DNA of 52,657 nucleotides from Planctomyces sp. (GCA_005778115.1 SXKJ01000364.1:1-52657); one strand, 5' to 3'. Positions 22,401 through 30,304 are shown, counted from the stretch's first letter. The notes: generated by a model not told the origin, from the letters alone. A program made the numbers and translations.

Positions 22401-23790
22401 GGACATGGTCTTCACGTTGATCGACGGTTGGTGGAGTTTCGAGGACACCGATCTGCGGCCCGACTATCCGCTGATGCGCCGCGATCGCTGGTGTCAGGTG
22501 CTCGGGGAAACGGGATTTGAGAAGGTAGCGTGTCTGAATGACGCGACGCATCGGGATGACTCGAATCACACGTTGTATCTGGCGCAGTCTGGCGCGACGG
22601 AATCGACAAAACGTGCTGGCACAGTCGCCGTACCGCGACCGTTAGGGAGCGGCCCCGATCGCCAAACGGATCAGCCGCTCCCTAACGGTCGCGGTACGGC
22701 TTCTTTGCCAAGAATGGTTGCGACTCCCGACCACTTGCCAGTGGCGCAGCCGGAGTTGATCGAACTGGTGCGCAGTCACGCCGCGCGGGTCATGCGGATG
22801 CCGGTGGAGTCGATTGACCCGAAGCAGCCGCTGTCGGAGTTGGGGTTGGACTCGCTGATGGCGATCGAACTGCGGACTCAGCTAGGCCATCACCTCGGCA
22901 TGGAGCTGTCGCTGAACCCGCTGCGGATGCGGCGGTCGGTCGAGGAGATTGTTGCCTATCTCTACTCGGACAAAGAGCCGCCGCACGGATTCCAGGAAGT
23001 TCCCGGCAGCAAGCTGCACAACTTGGAGCTCGATGTGCCGCGCGTGCATCTCGTGCCGTTGCAGCAAGGAGGCGATCAGACGCCGCTGTTCTTTGTGCCC
23101 GCCGGTTACGGTGACCTGCTGGCGTTTCAAGATATCGCGAACGCGCTCGGCGCGGATCAGCCGGTTTACGGCTTGCAGCCGGCCAGTGCGAAGCAGGTGA
23201 AGACGATTCGTCAGATGTCGATCTATCGGCTGGTCTCGGCCTACATCGCCGAGATCAAGAAAGTGCAGCCGACGGGGCCGTATTTTCTCAGCGGCTATTC
23301 CGCCGGCGGGATCATCGTGGTGGAACTGGCTCGCGAACTGTTGCGGCAGGGGGACGAAATCGGACTGCTGGTGATCTTCGATCCCCCGTCGCACGTCCCG
23401 TTCTGGCTCGATTGGTTCTACGCGATCAACTATCGCGTCTGCCTGCACACGCACTTGATCGGACTGATTCGCAACGTGCGTTCGCGGCTGATTCGCCGGA
23501 TGTTTCACACGGTGCTGGACGAAGGACTGCGCACGCACACGACCGTGACTCGCGAGCATCTCGTCGCGCCGTATCCGGGCCGCATCACGCACTTTCGCGC
23601 GCGTTTGTCGCAGAGCAGTCTGGTCAGCCTGTGTCCGGTTGGTTGGTTTTGGCGAAAGACAGCGCGCGACGGCGTCGAGGTGCATTGGATTCCCGGCACG
23701 CACTACGGCATGTTGCGCGGCCCCGGCGCGGGAGTCGTGGTCGATGAATTGGCCGACTGTCTGAAACGGGCGAAGATGGCGAAGGATTGA
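16462..23790 (+). CDS. Modular type I polyketide synthase: FAAL-ACP-KS-AT-methyltransferase-ACP-thioesterase
   Basis: FAAL FLQYTSGSTSTPKGVMVSHGNVLNQC; ACP1 LGLDSVKAVEL; KS DTACSSSLVA, EAHGTGTELGDP, NIGHLEAAAG; AT FTGQGSQYAGMG and GHSVGEY; MT VLEVGAGTGGLT; ACP2 LGLDSLMAIEL; TE GYSAGGIIVVEL. No KR/DH/ER motifs seen. Confidence 0.95.
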   Translation: MPPAPTDPHELVSDCRSLVELLRRRAERLPDQLAYQFLIDGQRAGPSLTYGELHRAGQAVAVRLSESAERGSRALLLYPQGIEFLIAFFGCLQAGVIPVPLPPPDAARMMRTLPRLKSVIADSQAALVLTTGELHATLHQHFDAELASLLWLATDRLVVGQVSNLPVPNGLVEKLPHVEPTPDDVAFLQYTSGSTSTPKGVMVSHGNVLNQCRLLATAASYSASSVVAGWMPYHHDYGLIEGLLLPLFVGVPCYFMSPLSFIKRPIRWLEAISRYRVTHSQAPNFAYDLCVQKITPVQRKTLDLSCWQVAANAAEPIRSETQQAFYDAFKDCGLRESALAPAYGLAEATLMVSHTRLEIANLNSQISNPVSCGRVLDEMQVEIVKAETLQRCVAGEVGEVWVAGPCVAKGYWNRPEETKQTFQVRLADSNDGPFLRTGDLGCLRDGELFIAGRLKDLIIIRGDNHYPQDIELTVERSHPALRSGHGAAFSVDVDGAEELVVVQEVQGKQLREANVEEVLSAIRAAVFNEHDLRLHEVVLLKPGGALKTTSGKIQRRAMKAAFLNGELDELGRQTPAPIPVSRSQSTIRSRLAASFGNDEVDASRSFADLGLDSVKAVELALDLETWLGRPVPATVFWTYPNIKALTEHLIDVQASGAASAPRSSLTSRSHREADAALLANESRDQSAVPHSDDIAIIGMGCRFPGANSPEAFWQLLEQGGNAIGEIPRERWNVEDYFDRNADAPGKMYVRHGGFIESVDEFDAGFFGITPREAEELDPQQRLLLEVVWESLEQAGVAPTSLRGSEAGVFIGMSSDDHATWSHNGNGLAELNAYRTLGTARSIAAGRIAYVLGLHGPVLQIDTACSSSLVAVYQACQSLQSGECHLAMAGGVNLMLSPATTIALCRLHALAPDGRCKTFDAAADGYVRGEGCGIVVLKRMADARRDGDPILACIRGAAINHDGASNGLTAPNGQAQEWLIRKALHKAKLDGRAIDYVEAHGTGTELGDPIELTALHRAYGDGRTAGNRLYVGSVKTNIGHLEAAAGIAGLIKVVLMLRHGHIARSLNFDKPNSHFAWNNLPLAVPTTTMPWPDSSRTGTLARPDPGDGQECPSYGSQPRLAAVSAFGFSGTNAHLIVQAADVLQCGTTLRVVNHDAERRATLLFTLSAASDESLKTLAKKYDDFIAAHPELSLADLCFSAATTRGHFKRRIAVVAASCDELRTKLRAFHTGSDPTEVIGGISTRHETADRSNLAFLFTGQGSQYAGMGRELYSTQPVFRAAIDRCAEILRDRLERPLTELLFGETTTAAQMLDQTIYTQPALFALQFALVELWKSWGIEPSAVLGHSVGEYAAACAAGVFRLEAGLELVMTRGQLIQALPQTGEMAVVMATESQVAAAIQPFEGKISIAAINGPDTIVISGEREAVRQVTAKLRANGVDAEPLNTSNAGHSALMDPILPAFREAAARLDFAPPKVTIISNVTGRLAEAEMSCGEYWVRHVRSPVQFADGINALAATGCHTFLEIGPNPNLLAMGMGCVKDRRNRWLPSLSKGRGDSDTMLHSLGELYVRGAEIDWRGFHAPFARTRVELPTYTFQRQRFPRAVQASGAASAPRSFVVAPTTGGLTPNCTHFVSGTALAAGNSSEIVDRRLPVASAIPLKSATGGLTPPRSPSLPDPDQIAARVEHLRVGLEDESRDMTRQLDGVAIRFVIAAFKQLGFDWKVGLEISPAEIDARIPKKNRPKVARVMGRLVERGWLDVTPAVGRVENVPHGWRVALPEPNGLASDLLDEIERGHRYPECDLVRRAGQALAAIWCGDVDPLTFLFPDGSTEKAAQFYSEARMLAGYNRLAGEVVREMIAALPADRAIRVLEVGAGTGGLTMHLLSRLPAERSEYVFTDLSPLFLRAAEERFRDFPFLSTRLFDVSGSLSEQDVDAGSFDLIVAANVLHATPRLRETLSNVRQLLQPGGWLLLLEGANPPLWGDMVFTLIDGWWSFEDTDLRPDYPLMRRDRWCQVLGETGFEKVACLNDATHRDDSNHTLYLAQSGATESTKRAGTVAVPRPLGSGPDRQTDQPLPNGRGTASLPRMVATPDHLPVAQPELIELVRSHAARVMRMPVESIDPKQPLSELGLDSLMAIELRTQLGHHLGMELSLNPLRMRRSVEEIVAYLYSDKEPPHGFQEVPGSKLHNLELDVPRVHLVPLQQGGDQTPLFFVPAGYGDLLAFQDIANALGADQPVYGLQPASAKQVKTIRQMSIYRLVSAYIAEIKKVQPTGPYFLSGYSAGGIIVVELARELLRQGDEIGLLVIFDPPSHVPFWLDWFYAINYRVCLHTHLIGLIRNVRSRLIRRMFHTVLDEGLRTHTTVTREHLVAPYPGRITHFRARLSQSSLVSLCPVGWFWRKTARDGVEVHWIPGTHYGMLRGPGAGVVVDELADCLKRAKMAKD
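16935..16993. repeat. Imperfect palindromic element in frame in the FAAL domain (VGQVSNLPVPNGLVEKLPH)
   Basis: CGTGGGTCAGGTTTCCAACCTGCC...GGGCTGGTTGAAAAACTGCCCCACG; related to elements at 4764 and 4955. Confidence 0.65.
17528..17568. repeat. Short A/T-rich repeat in frame in FAAL (LEIANLNSQISNP)
   Basis: attggaaatcgcaaatctcaactcgcaaatctcaaatcct, internally repeated caaatctcaa units. Confidence 0.5.
18418..18498. repeat. Palindromic element in frame at the ACP1-KS linker (QASGAASAPR...)
   Basis: GCGAGCGGGGCGGCGTCAGCCCCCCGGT ... ACCGGGAGGCTGACGCCGCCCTGCTCGCC. Confidence 0.9.
19742..19800. repeat. Palindromic element in frame near the KS C-terminus (RTGTLARPDPGDGQECPSY)
   Basis: GTAGGACGGGCACTCTTGCCCGTC ... 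GACGGGCAAGAGTGCCCGTCCTAC; same family as 31931. Confidence 0.92.
19890..19942. repeat. Palindromic element in frame at the KS-AT linker (CGTTLRVVNHDAERRATL)
   Basis: GTGTGGCACGACGCTCCGCGTCGTGAATCACGACGCGGAGCGTCGTGCCACAC. Confidence 0.92.
21271..21470. repeat. Nested palindromic element in frame at the AT-MT linker; inner palindrome about 21353-21432
   Basis: Outer GCGAGCGGGGCGGCGTCAGCCCCCCGGT/ACCGGGGGGCTGACGCCGCCCCGCTCGCC; inner GAGCGGCACGGCGCTAGCCGCCGGTAAT/ATTACCGGTGGCTAGCGCCATACCGCTC. Confidence 0.9.
22628..22700. repeat. Palindromic element in frame at the MT-ACP2 linker
   Basis: GCCGTACCGCGACCGTTAGGGAGCGGCC ... CCGCTCCCTAACGGTCGCGGTACGGC. Confidence 0.92.
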
Positions 23791-23807
23791 TGGCCCGGGT
23801 TGAGACG

Positions 23808-23905
23808 TAGGGTGGGACCAGCGTCGCTTCGACGCGCCGGCCCACCAGAAAACACAGCGAGTGAAGATGGTGGGCCGGCGCTCGAAGCGAGCTTGTCCCA
23901 CCCTA
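23808..23905. repeat. Palindromic element in the convergent intergenic region (PKS/lipocalin-like)
   Basis: GTAGGGTGGGACCAGCGTCGCTTCGACGCGCCGGCCCACCA ... TGGTGGGCCGGCGCTCGAAGCGAGCTTGTCCCACCCTAC. Confidence 0.92.
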
Positions 23906-23926
23906 CACGAGGTTTTCAACTGGCCT

Positions 23927-24361
23927 CTAACCAACCCGCTCCCAGATCAGCACGCCGACGAGTTCCGTGCCGGCCATTAGGAATGGGGGCGTGCGGAAGG
24001 TGAGTTTGTTTCCTTCAAATTCGTAGAAGCGCAGATTCGTGTGGCCGACCCTATTGGGAAACAGGCTGCCTTCGATGACGTAGGTTAGCTCGCGCTTGGA
24101 TTCGTCGAATTGGTACTTCGCCCAGAATGAGACAAAGCCTTGATACGCGGCGCGAATCTCGTCATCCGTGCCACGCACGATGTCACCGCTGGAAAACTTC
24201 GGGCGATCGGGGCGCATCAGTTGCGCGGACAGAACACCCGTCGCATCGAATAGGATGCTTCCGGCGCAATCCGGTCCCAACGGGTACAGCACCTCGCCCG
24301 TGGACTTACGCATTTCCGAACTCAGCAGCTTCCAAGCTCCGACGAATGGATTGGTGGGCAC
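23927..24361 (-). CDS. Lipocalin-like domain protein (about 144 aa)
   Basis: NPFVGAWKLLSSEMRKSTGEVLYPLGPDCAGSILFDATGVLSAQLMRPDRP...GNKLTFRTPP. Confidence 0.75.
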   Translation of the reverse strand: MPTNPFVGAWKLLSSEMRKSTGEVLYPLGPDCAGSILFDATGVLSAQLMRPDRPKFSSGDIVRGTDDEIRAAYQGFVSFWAKYQFDESKRELTYVIEGSLFPNRVGHTNLRFYEFEGNKLTFRTPPFLMAGTELVGVLIWERVG

Positions 24362-24388
24362 GTGCGGTTCTTTTATAAAAGTGTTTTG

Positions 24389-24460
24389 GCGAGCGGGGCG
24401 GCATCAGCCCCCCCCCGGGTTGGCGGAATACACCGGGGGGCTGACGCCGCCCCGCTCGCC
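24389..24460. repeat. Palindromic element between lipocalin-like and ACP genes
   Basis: GCGAGCGGGGCGGCATCAGCC ... GGCTGACGCCGCCCCGCTCGCC; same family as 18418 and 21271. Confidence 0.92.
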
Positions 24461-24495
24461 TGGAATTCGATTGGTACGGCCGGTGGCCGACCTAG

Positions 24496-24741
24496 TCATT
24501 GGTCTATTGGCCGAATTCCATTGAGGTAAGTCACGACGTCGTTGAGCGTCTTCAATTGGCGGGCGACATCGTTCGGCAGTTCGACGTTGTATTTCTCTTC
24601 CAATTCCGTGAGCAACGACATCCGGTCGTACGAGTCGATGTCTTGCAGGTCGAGCGACTGATCGGCGACCAGCGTGTCGGCTTTGCCGCGCGCGATCCCC
24701 GTCTCTTTCATGAGCTGAACGATGTCTTTGGTCGTAATCAT
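24496..24741 (-). CDS. Stand-alone acyl carrier protein
   Basis: MITTKDIVQLMKETGIARGKADTLVADQSLDLQDIDSYDRMSLLTELEEKYNVELPNDV; DS phosphopantetheine context; overlaps the KAS III stop. Confidence 0.82.
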   Translation of the reverse strand: MITTKDIVQLMKETGIARGKADTLVADQSLDLQDIDSYDRMSLLTELEEKYNVELPNDVARQLKTLNDVVTYLNGIRPIDQ

Positions 24742-25688
24742 GTGCCGGGCCTTGTTCGTTGAAGTAGGTTGTTGCCCCAGGTGAATCCGACGCCGAATCC
24801 GCTCAGCGCGATGCGATCCAGTATTCCGTCCTCGAGATGTTTTTGGAGCATCAGCGAGATCGACGACGAAACGGTGTTGCCATAATCGGCCGCTTCGAAC
24901 GGAGCCTTCTCGGCCGGCACGCGCATTTTGCGGGCGACGTACTCGACCAGATACTTCGAGCCTTGGTGCAACAGGAACAGGTCGACGTCGCTCGCCGTGA
25001 GGCCGTTTCGTTGCAGCAATTCCGAAAGACTCGGCGGCGCTTCCTGAACCGCGTGCTTGAAGACTGCGCCGCCATCCATTTCCAGGCAATTGCGAAACAG
25101 CAGGCAACGATAACTCTCCGGGAGCGTGCCGAAGTTTGAGTCGATCAACTCATAACCGGGGCCGGTGCGCGTGAAGTACGTTGCGGTCGCTGCGTCGCCG
25201 AAGAGCAGGGCGGTGTCCTTGTCTTGCGGATCGACTTTGTCCGAATACGGATCGCAGGTCATCAACACGGCATGATCCAACCGGGCGGACTCCATCACGC
25301 CGGTGACGATTGTCACTCCATGCGTGAAGCCGGCGCAGCCGTGCGAGACATCGAACGTCATGCAGTGCTTCGCCAGTCCCAACCGGTTGTGAACGATCGC
25401 GGCCGCGTGCGGCACTTTGAATTCCGGGTGCTGAGTGACCACGACCAAAAGCTGGATTTGCTCAATCGGCAGGTTCGTTCTTTGTCGCAGATCGTCGAAC
25501 GCACGTACGCAAAGGTCGGAGTTCGATTCGCCCGGTTCCTTGATCGACCGCTAGACGACACCGAGTTTGTGCTCCAGAAAATCGCGGGCAAAGCCCAACT
25601 GCTCTGCTTTCTCCCAATTCGATTCACGCCGCGCCGGAATGTAGATTCCGATTGACTGCATGCGAGGGCGAGACGTGTTGTTACTCAT
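24738..25688 (-). pseudogene. 3-oxoacyl-ACP synthase III-like (KAS III) gene with an in-frame TAG (25551-25553)
   Basis: MSNNTSRPRMQSIGIYIPARRESNWEKAEQLGFARDFLEHKLGVV*RSIKEPGESNSDLCVRAFDDL...; downstream C-H-N triad intact (SHGCAGF, LHQGSKY, GNTVSSS). Confidence 0.85.
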
Positions 25689-25709
25689 GTCGGTTGATTG
25701 TCTGAATTG

Positions 25710-26810
25710 TCAGGCGTTGACGGCAAAGATCGGAAAGTAACTGGCGACGTTGCCGCGCGCATACTCGTCGATCAACGCGGGAATGTCCTCCCAACTCCAG
25801 ACGCGATCTTCATGCGGCGGCATCCAGTTCTGTTCGGCGGCGAATCGTACCGCGTCGAGTCCTTCGGAGTAGCGTGCGTAGTGCGTGTGGACATGAATGT
25901 GTCGCTGTTGGCATTCAATCGCTCGCGCGATCGACGTGCGCATCCCAGCTTTCCAACCACAGGTGGCGACGACTCCTTGGCGGGCGAGCGCCTTGAGCGT
26001 AATCCGATGTGCCGAACCGCCGATGTTGTCGATGAAGATCGAGACCCCTCGCCCGCCGGTGCGTTCAGCAATCGCGGCCAGCACGCCCTCTTCGAGTCGG
26101 TCCGCGTTGAAATGACTGCGGTCGATCGGTTCGATTCCGGATTGGCGGAGCAGATCGAAGCGATCTGCGTTCGAGCAAATCATGATCACCGGACAACCAA
26201 GCTTCCGAGCCAAGGCGAGTTGCGCGAAGCTGACGCCGCCTCCCCAGGCACAAACGATGGTCTCCTCTGGAGCCACGCCGAGCATTTGCGATTGCCAGCA
26301 GGCATAAGCGACTCGCCAGTTGGCCCAGGCAGAAATGTAGCGCAGCGAGAAGGCGGCCCACTGCTGCAACGTGAATGCGCTGTCGGCCGGAATCGGAATC
26401 AGTTGCCGCTGATTGAGCTTCATCGTCTTGGGCAGCACGCCCATCGTGCCGGGAGCGTCATAGGCCATGATTTTGATCGGGTATCCCTGCTCGTCCCACA
26501 CCGCGTTGCCGAAGACGAGGCACAGATCTCCCTCGCGAACGAGGTCCACTTCCGCACCAATCCGTTCGACGCGGACGACGCCGGCATTGCCGATGACGAC
26601 CGAGTCCTCGCCTCGCAACGCGCAGATGTCGACTGGATCGCGCTCGATCGCATGGAGCATGTTCCCTTCCAGGCAGCCGTAGATCGGCTTTGCCATGACT
26701 TCCTGCGCGGTGATGTCTTGGAAGCAGAATTCCTCTCGGATCAACGCTCCGCGTCCTGGCTGTCGCGCGGTCGAAGGCAAAACCCAAGCGTCGGTAGTGA
26801 TGGTTGTCAT
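25710..26810 (-). CDS. Zinc-type/MDR-superfamily reductase (crotonyl-CoA reductase-like)
   Basis: MTTITTDAWVLPSTARQPGRGALIREEF...VVIGNAGVVRVERIGAEV...VCAWGGGVSFAQLALARKLGCPVIMICSNADRFDLLRQSGIE. Confidence 0.75.
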   Translation of the reverse strand: MTTITTDAWVLPSTARQPGRGALIREEFCFQDITAQEVMAKPIYGCLEGNMLHAIERDPVDICALRGEDSVVIGNAGVVRVERIGAEVDLVREGDLCLVFGNAVWDEQGYPIKIMAYDAPGTMGVLPKTMKLNQRQLIPIPADSAFTLQQWAAFSLRYISAWANWRVAYACWQSQMLGVAPEETIVCAWGGGVSFAQLALARKLGCPVIMICSNADRFDLLRQSGIEPIDRSHFNADRLEEGVLAAIAERTGGRGVSIFIDNIGGSAHRITLKALARQGVVATCGWKAGMRTSIARAIECQQRHIHVHTHYARYSEGLDAVRFAAEQNWMPPHEDRVWSWEDIPALIDEYARGNVASYFPIFAVNA

Positions 26811-26871
26811 CGTGGCGTGCTCATGATCGAATGAGTTGTCGGCGGATTGTAGTGAAACGTGTGGCAGAGGA

Positions 26872-26962
26872 GTCGGGTGTTCGGTTCTTCGAAATTGGCG
26901 GGACGTAGCGTGATTCGCGAACCAGCTCAATCTCGCCAATTCCGAAGAACCGAACACCCGAC
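26872..26962. repeat. Long imperfect inverted repeat in the divergent promoter region
   Basis: GTCGGGTGTTCGGTTCTTCGAAATTGGCGGGA ... TCGCCAATTCCGAAGAACCGAACACCCGAC. Confidence 0.88.
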
Positions 26963-26994
26963 CCTGGTTTGAACCTGCTGGGAGTTATTCGTCA

Positions 26995-29310
26995 ATGGAA
27001 TCGACATTGAGTGCCGCTTCGCCGGAGGAGCTGGTCCGGTTGGTCGCCGAGACCTCGCTGTTTCGCGACGTGGATCGAGCGGCATTGGATGCAATCAAGG
27101 ATCAATTGGAGTGGGTCGCTCTCGAGGACGGCGAGGATCTGTTTCGTGAAGGGGACATGGTCGACGCGCTCTATGTCGTCGCCGAAGGGTGGCTCGAAGT
27201 CACGAAGGAACAGGAGAACCTGGATGGCGCCCCAACCAATGATCGACTGGTTGTCTCGCGGCTGGCTCCCCCCTCGACGATTGGAGAAATGCAGATCCTC
27301 ACGGGAGGGAAACGGACCGCGACAGTCACCGCGTCACTTCCCAGCGGTCTCGTCCGATTTCCGAAGCCAGCGTTTGACCAGTTAATGGCCCAGGATCGAC
27401 GGATCGTCGAGGAGCTTACAAAGACGATCATGCCGCGATTGTTTCGCGACCAGATGGTGGGGGTGTTGCCGAAGCTGTTTGGGGAACTCGATAAAGCGAT
27501 GGTCCGCGATCTGGAGCAAAAGATGACCTGGCTGTGTCTGCCGCGCGGACAGGTGCTTTGTCGTCAGGGGGACGTGTCGGACAGCTTCTATATCGTGATC
27601 AGTGGTCGCTTACAGGTCGTCATTCAAGATGCCCACGGAATTTCACGGCAGGTGGCGGAGGTGTCGCAGGGGGAATCGATTGGTGAAATGGGGGTCTGCA
27701 CCGGTCAGCCTCGTTCGGCAACGATTATCGCGTCGCGGGATTCGGAACTGGTGCAATTCTCGAAAGAAAAATACGACGACTTCACCACTCGCTATCCGCA
27801 ACTGATGCGGCACCTCATGAAGTTGTTGATCGGGCGTTTGCAGCGAGTCAGCCAGGGAACGAAATCCAACTTTCTCAGTTCGAACATTCTGTTGGCTCCG
27901 GCCAGCAATGACGCTCCGATGGACGAGTTTGCCCAGCGCTTGTTTGTGGCGCTTTGCGAAATGCACTCCAGCAGCGGGCCTGGCATGGAGCCTTGTTTGC
28001 TGCTGACCAGTCGCGAAGTAGAAGGACTAATGAGCGTGCCGGGAATCGCTCAGGCAAGAGGGGACGAGCCGAATGATCTGCGTCTGCGCTCGTGGCTCAG
28101 CCAGCAGGAGCAGCGCTACAAGGTCATTCTGTTTCAAGCCGATCCAACGGTGACGAATTGGACGAAGCGCTGCATCCGCAGTACGGATGAGATCATCTAT
28201 GTCGCGGAGCCCAAACATGCCTCGCCGGGGACGGCCGTCGCGCAGGAGATTCACGATCAGGAGAAGCTCCATCAGACCCGCCGCCGCCGCGCCTTGATGC
28301 TCTTGCACGACGATGACACCGTGCGGCCCTCGAATACCAAACGCTGGCTGAAGGCCCTCCATTTGGAAACGGTTGGTTCCGATCGGCAGACGGGCGCACG
28401 ACATTTTCACTTGCGCCGCAGCAGCGACAGCGACTACCAACGCATCGCGCGGTATGTGTCGAATCGAGAAGTCGGCTTGGCCTTGAGCGGCGGCGGAGCG
28501 CGCGGGTTCGCTCACGTCGGCTGCATTCATGCCATGCAAGAACTGAATATCCCGATCGACATGATCGGCGGCGTCAGCATGGGGAGCTTGGTCTCGGCCG
28601 CCTATGCGTTCGATCCCGCACGCTTCGACGACACGATTCGAGCCATCAAATCGCAGTTGAAAGGTGTGCTGTTCGATCTGACTCCGCCGGTGGTCTCGTT
28701 TGCCCGTGGGCGTCGCTTCGATCAACGCTTGCAAGGCTGGTTCGGAGACTTGGCCATTGAAGACCTGTGGGTTCCGTATTTCTGCGTCGCGAGCAATCTG
28801 ACGAAAGCCAACATCGAGGTCTTTGACACCGACGCCCTGTGGTGGGCCGTGCGTGCCAGTGGCACGTTGCCGGGCCTGACCGCTCCGCAGATTCGTGACG
28901 GCTGCTTGTTGTTTGACGGCTGCCTGCTGGACAACTTGCCGATGGACGTGATGCGCGAACGGATCGGCTCTTCAAAAGTGATCGCGGTCGATGTGGTTCC
29001 GCCTCAAGACTTGAAAGTGGAAGTCACGGAACTTCAGAGTCCATCGGGCTGGTGGTTGCTGTGGAAGAAGCTCACACGAATCGGCCCCAAGGTCGAGCTG
29101 CCAAACATCGTCTCGATCATGCAGCGCGCCTCCGAATTGGGAAGCGTCTACGGCCGGCAGAAGCTGATCGAGAGCCGGCTGGCGGACATTTACCTGCAAC
29201 CGCCGGTCGATGACATTTTCGTCGCCGACTTCAAAAAGGTGGATGATGCGGCCCGGATCGGCTACGAGCACAGCAAAGACCGGCTGGCCGAATGGTGGGC
29301 CAAAGGCTAA
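26995..29310 (+). CDS. Double cyclic-nucleotide-binding domain plus patatin-like phospholipase (NTE-like)
   Basis: cNMP-binding repeats (LFREGDMVDALYVVAEG; GDVSDSFYIVISG...GESIGEMGVCTGQPRSATI); LSGGGARGFAHVG, GGVSMGS, catalytic Asp in FDGCLLDNLP. Confidence 0.93.
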   Translation: MESTLSAASPEELVRLVAETSLFRDVDRAALDAIKDQLEWVALEDGEDLFREGDMVDALYVVAEGWLEVTKEQENLDGAPTNDRLVVSRLAPPSTIGEMQILTGGKRTATVTASLPSGLVRFPKPAFDQLMAQDRRIVEELTKTIMPRLFRDQMVGVLPKLFGELDKAMVRDLEQKMTWLCLPRGQVLCRQGDVSDSFYIVISGRLQVVIQDAHGISRQVAEVSQGESIGEMGVCTGQPRSATIIASRDSELVQFSKEKYDDFTTRYPQLMRHLMKLLIGRLQRVSQGTKSNFLSSNILLAPASNDAPMDEFAQRLFVALCEMHSSSGPGMEPCLLLTSREVEGLMSVPGIAQARGDEPNDLRLRSWLSQQEQRYKVILFQADPTVTNWTKRCIRSTDEIIYVAEPKHASPGTAVAQEIHDQEKLHQTRRRRALMLLHDDDTVRPSNTKRWLKALHLETVGSDRQTGARHFHLRRSSDSDYQRIARYVSNREVGLALSGGGARGFAHVGCIHAMQELNIPIDMIGGVSMGSLVSAAYAFDPARFDDTIRAIKSQLKGVLFDLTPPVVSFARGRRFDQRLQGWFGDLAIEDLWVPYFCVASNLTKANIEVFDTDALWWAVRASGTLPGLTAPQIRDGCLLFDGCLLDNLPMDVMRERIGSSKVIAVDVVPPQDLKVEVTELQSPSGWWLLWKKLTRIGPKVELPNIVSIMQRASELGSVYGRQKLIESRLADIYLQPPVDDIFVADFKKVDDAARIGYEHSKDRLAEWWAKG

Positions 29311-29372
29311 TCGTCATATCTCCCTAAAGTGGGCGTGGCCCGTAATCAAATGTCTGACGAGTCGAGCATTGA

Positions 29373-29457
29373 AACTTGAGAATTGGAAAATGAGAGGAAG
29401 CGACATCCACAGTTTTCAATCTCCAATTTCCAATCCTCAATTTTCAATTCCCTCAAA
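29373..29457. repeat. A/T-rich imperfect inverted repeat between patatin and TVP38 genes
   Basis: GAGAATTGGAAAATGAGAGG ... TCTCCAATTTCCAATCCTCAATTTTCAATTCC. Confidence 0.65.
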
Positions 29458-29526
29458 CATGCCTGCAAAAAACATGCATGTTTTGGACAAAGACTCTACG
29501 CAGTGAGTCTGTTGAATCATCAGCCC

Positions 29527-30252
29527 ATGACATCCACGCACGACACATCAAAGAGTTCAGACGATCGAGCGGATCGTTGGCGCTTGAGCGTGGCCGTCCT
29601 GTTGGCGGTGGCAATCGCTGCCCTGGCCACGGTCTATCGCAACGAGTTGAGCCTGACGCATCTCGTGCAGTACGAGGACTCGCTGCGGAAACTCCACGAC
29701 GAACAGCCGATGCTGGTCTTCGCCAGTGTGTTTGGCGTGTTTGTGGCGGTGACAGCGTTGTCGCTGCCGTTGTCTACGGCGTTGACGGTGGTTTGCGGTT
29801 GGTACTTTCCGTTTTGGCGAGCGGTGGTGCTGGTCAGCTTTGCGTCGACGGCCGGTGCCACCGTGGCGTTTTGGCTCTCGCGGTATCTGTTGCGCGACGT
29901 TGTGCGGCATCGATTCGGAGGACGGCTGACACGAATCAATCAATCGTTGGAACGGGACGGTGCGTTTTACTTGTTCTCGCTGCGTCTAGTGCCGGTGATT
30001 CCGTTCTTTGTTCTCAACCCGGCGATGGGACTGACGCCGATCCGTGCACGCACGTTTTGGTGGGTCAGTCAGCTCGGCATTTTGCCGGTGAACCTGGTCT
30101 GGGTGGCTGTCGGCGCGTCGGCTCCGAGTCTGCGCGTGCTCGATGAAGAAGGTTTGTCGGGCCTGCCAACGACCCAGATTGCAGTCGCATTCACTCTGCT
30201 GGGGTTGCTGCTGTTGGCGATCAAAAAATGGTTCAGGTCGATCGCCCGGTAA
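29527..30252 (+). CDS. TVP38/TMEM64 family membrane protein
   Basis: VTALSLPLSTALTVVCGWYFPFWRAVVLVSFASTAGATVAFWLSRYLLRD...RLVPVIPFFVLNPAMGLTPIRARTFWWVSQLGILPVN. Confidence 0.88.
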   Translation: MTSTHDTSKSSDDRADRWRLSVAVLLAVAIAALATVYRNELSLTHLVQYEDSLRKLHDEQPMLVFASVFGVFVAVTALSLPLSTALTVVCGWYFPFWRAVVLVSFASTAGATVAFWLSRYLLRDVVRHRFGGRLTRINQSLERDGAFYLFSLRLVPVIPFFVLNPAMGLTPIRARTFWWVSQLGILPVNLVWVAVGASAPSLRVLDEEGLSGLPTTQIAVAFTLLGLLLLAIKKWFRSIAR

Positions 30253-30304
30253 GAGCCGCGCCGAGCAGTCTGATATCTGAAACGGGGAAATTGTTGTCGA
30301 CGCA

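Noticed and set aside
16462-23790. Hidden KR/DH/ER domain in the PKS
   Set aside because: Sequence between AT and ACP2 reads as a winged-helix-like stretch followed by a SAM methyltransferase (VLEVGAGTGG); no NADPH-binding GxGxxG of a KR/ER type or DH HxxxGxxxxP found.
22882-23934. 350-aa minus-strand ORF opposite the PKS ACP2/TE region
   Set aside because: Composition-driven shadow ORF; the plus strand carries unmistakable ACP and TE motifs.
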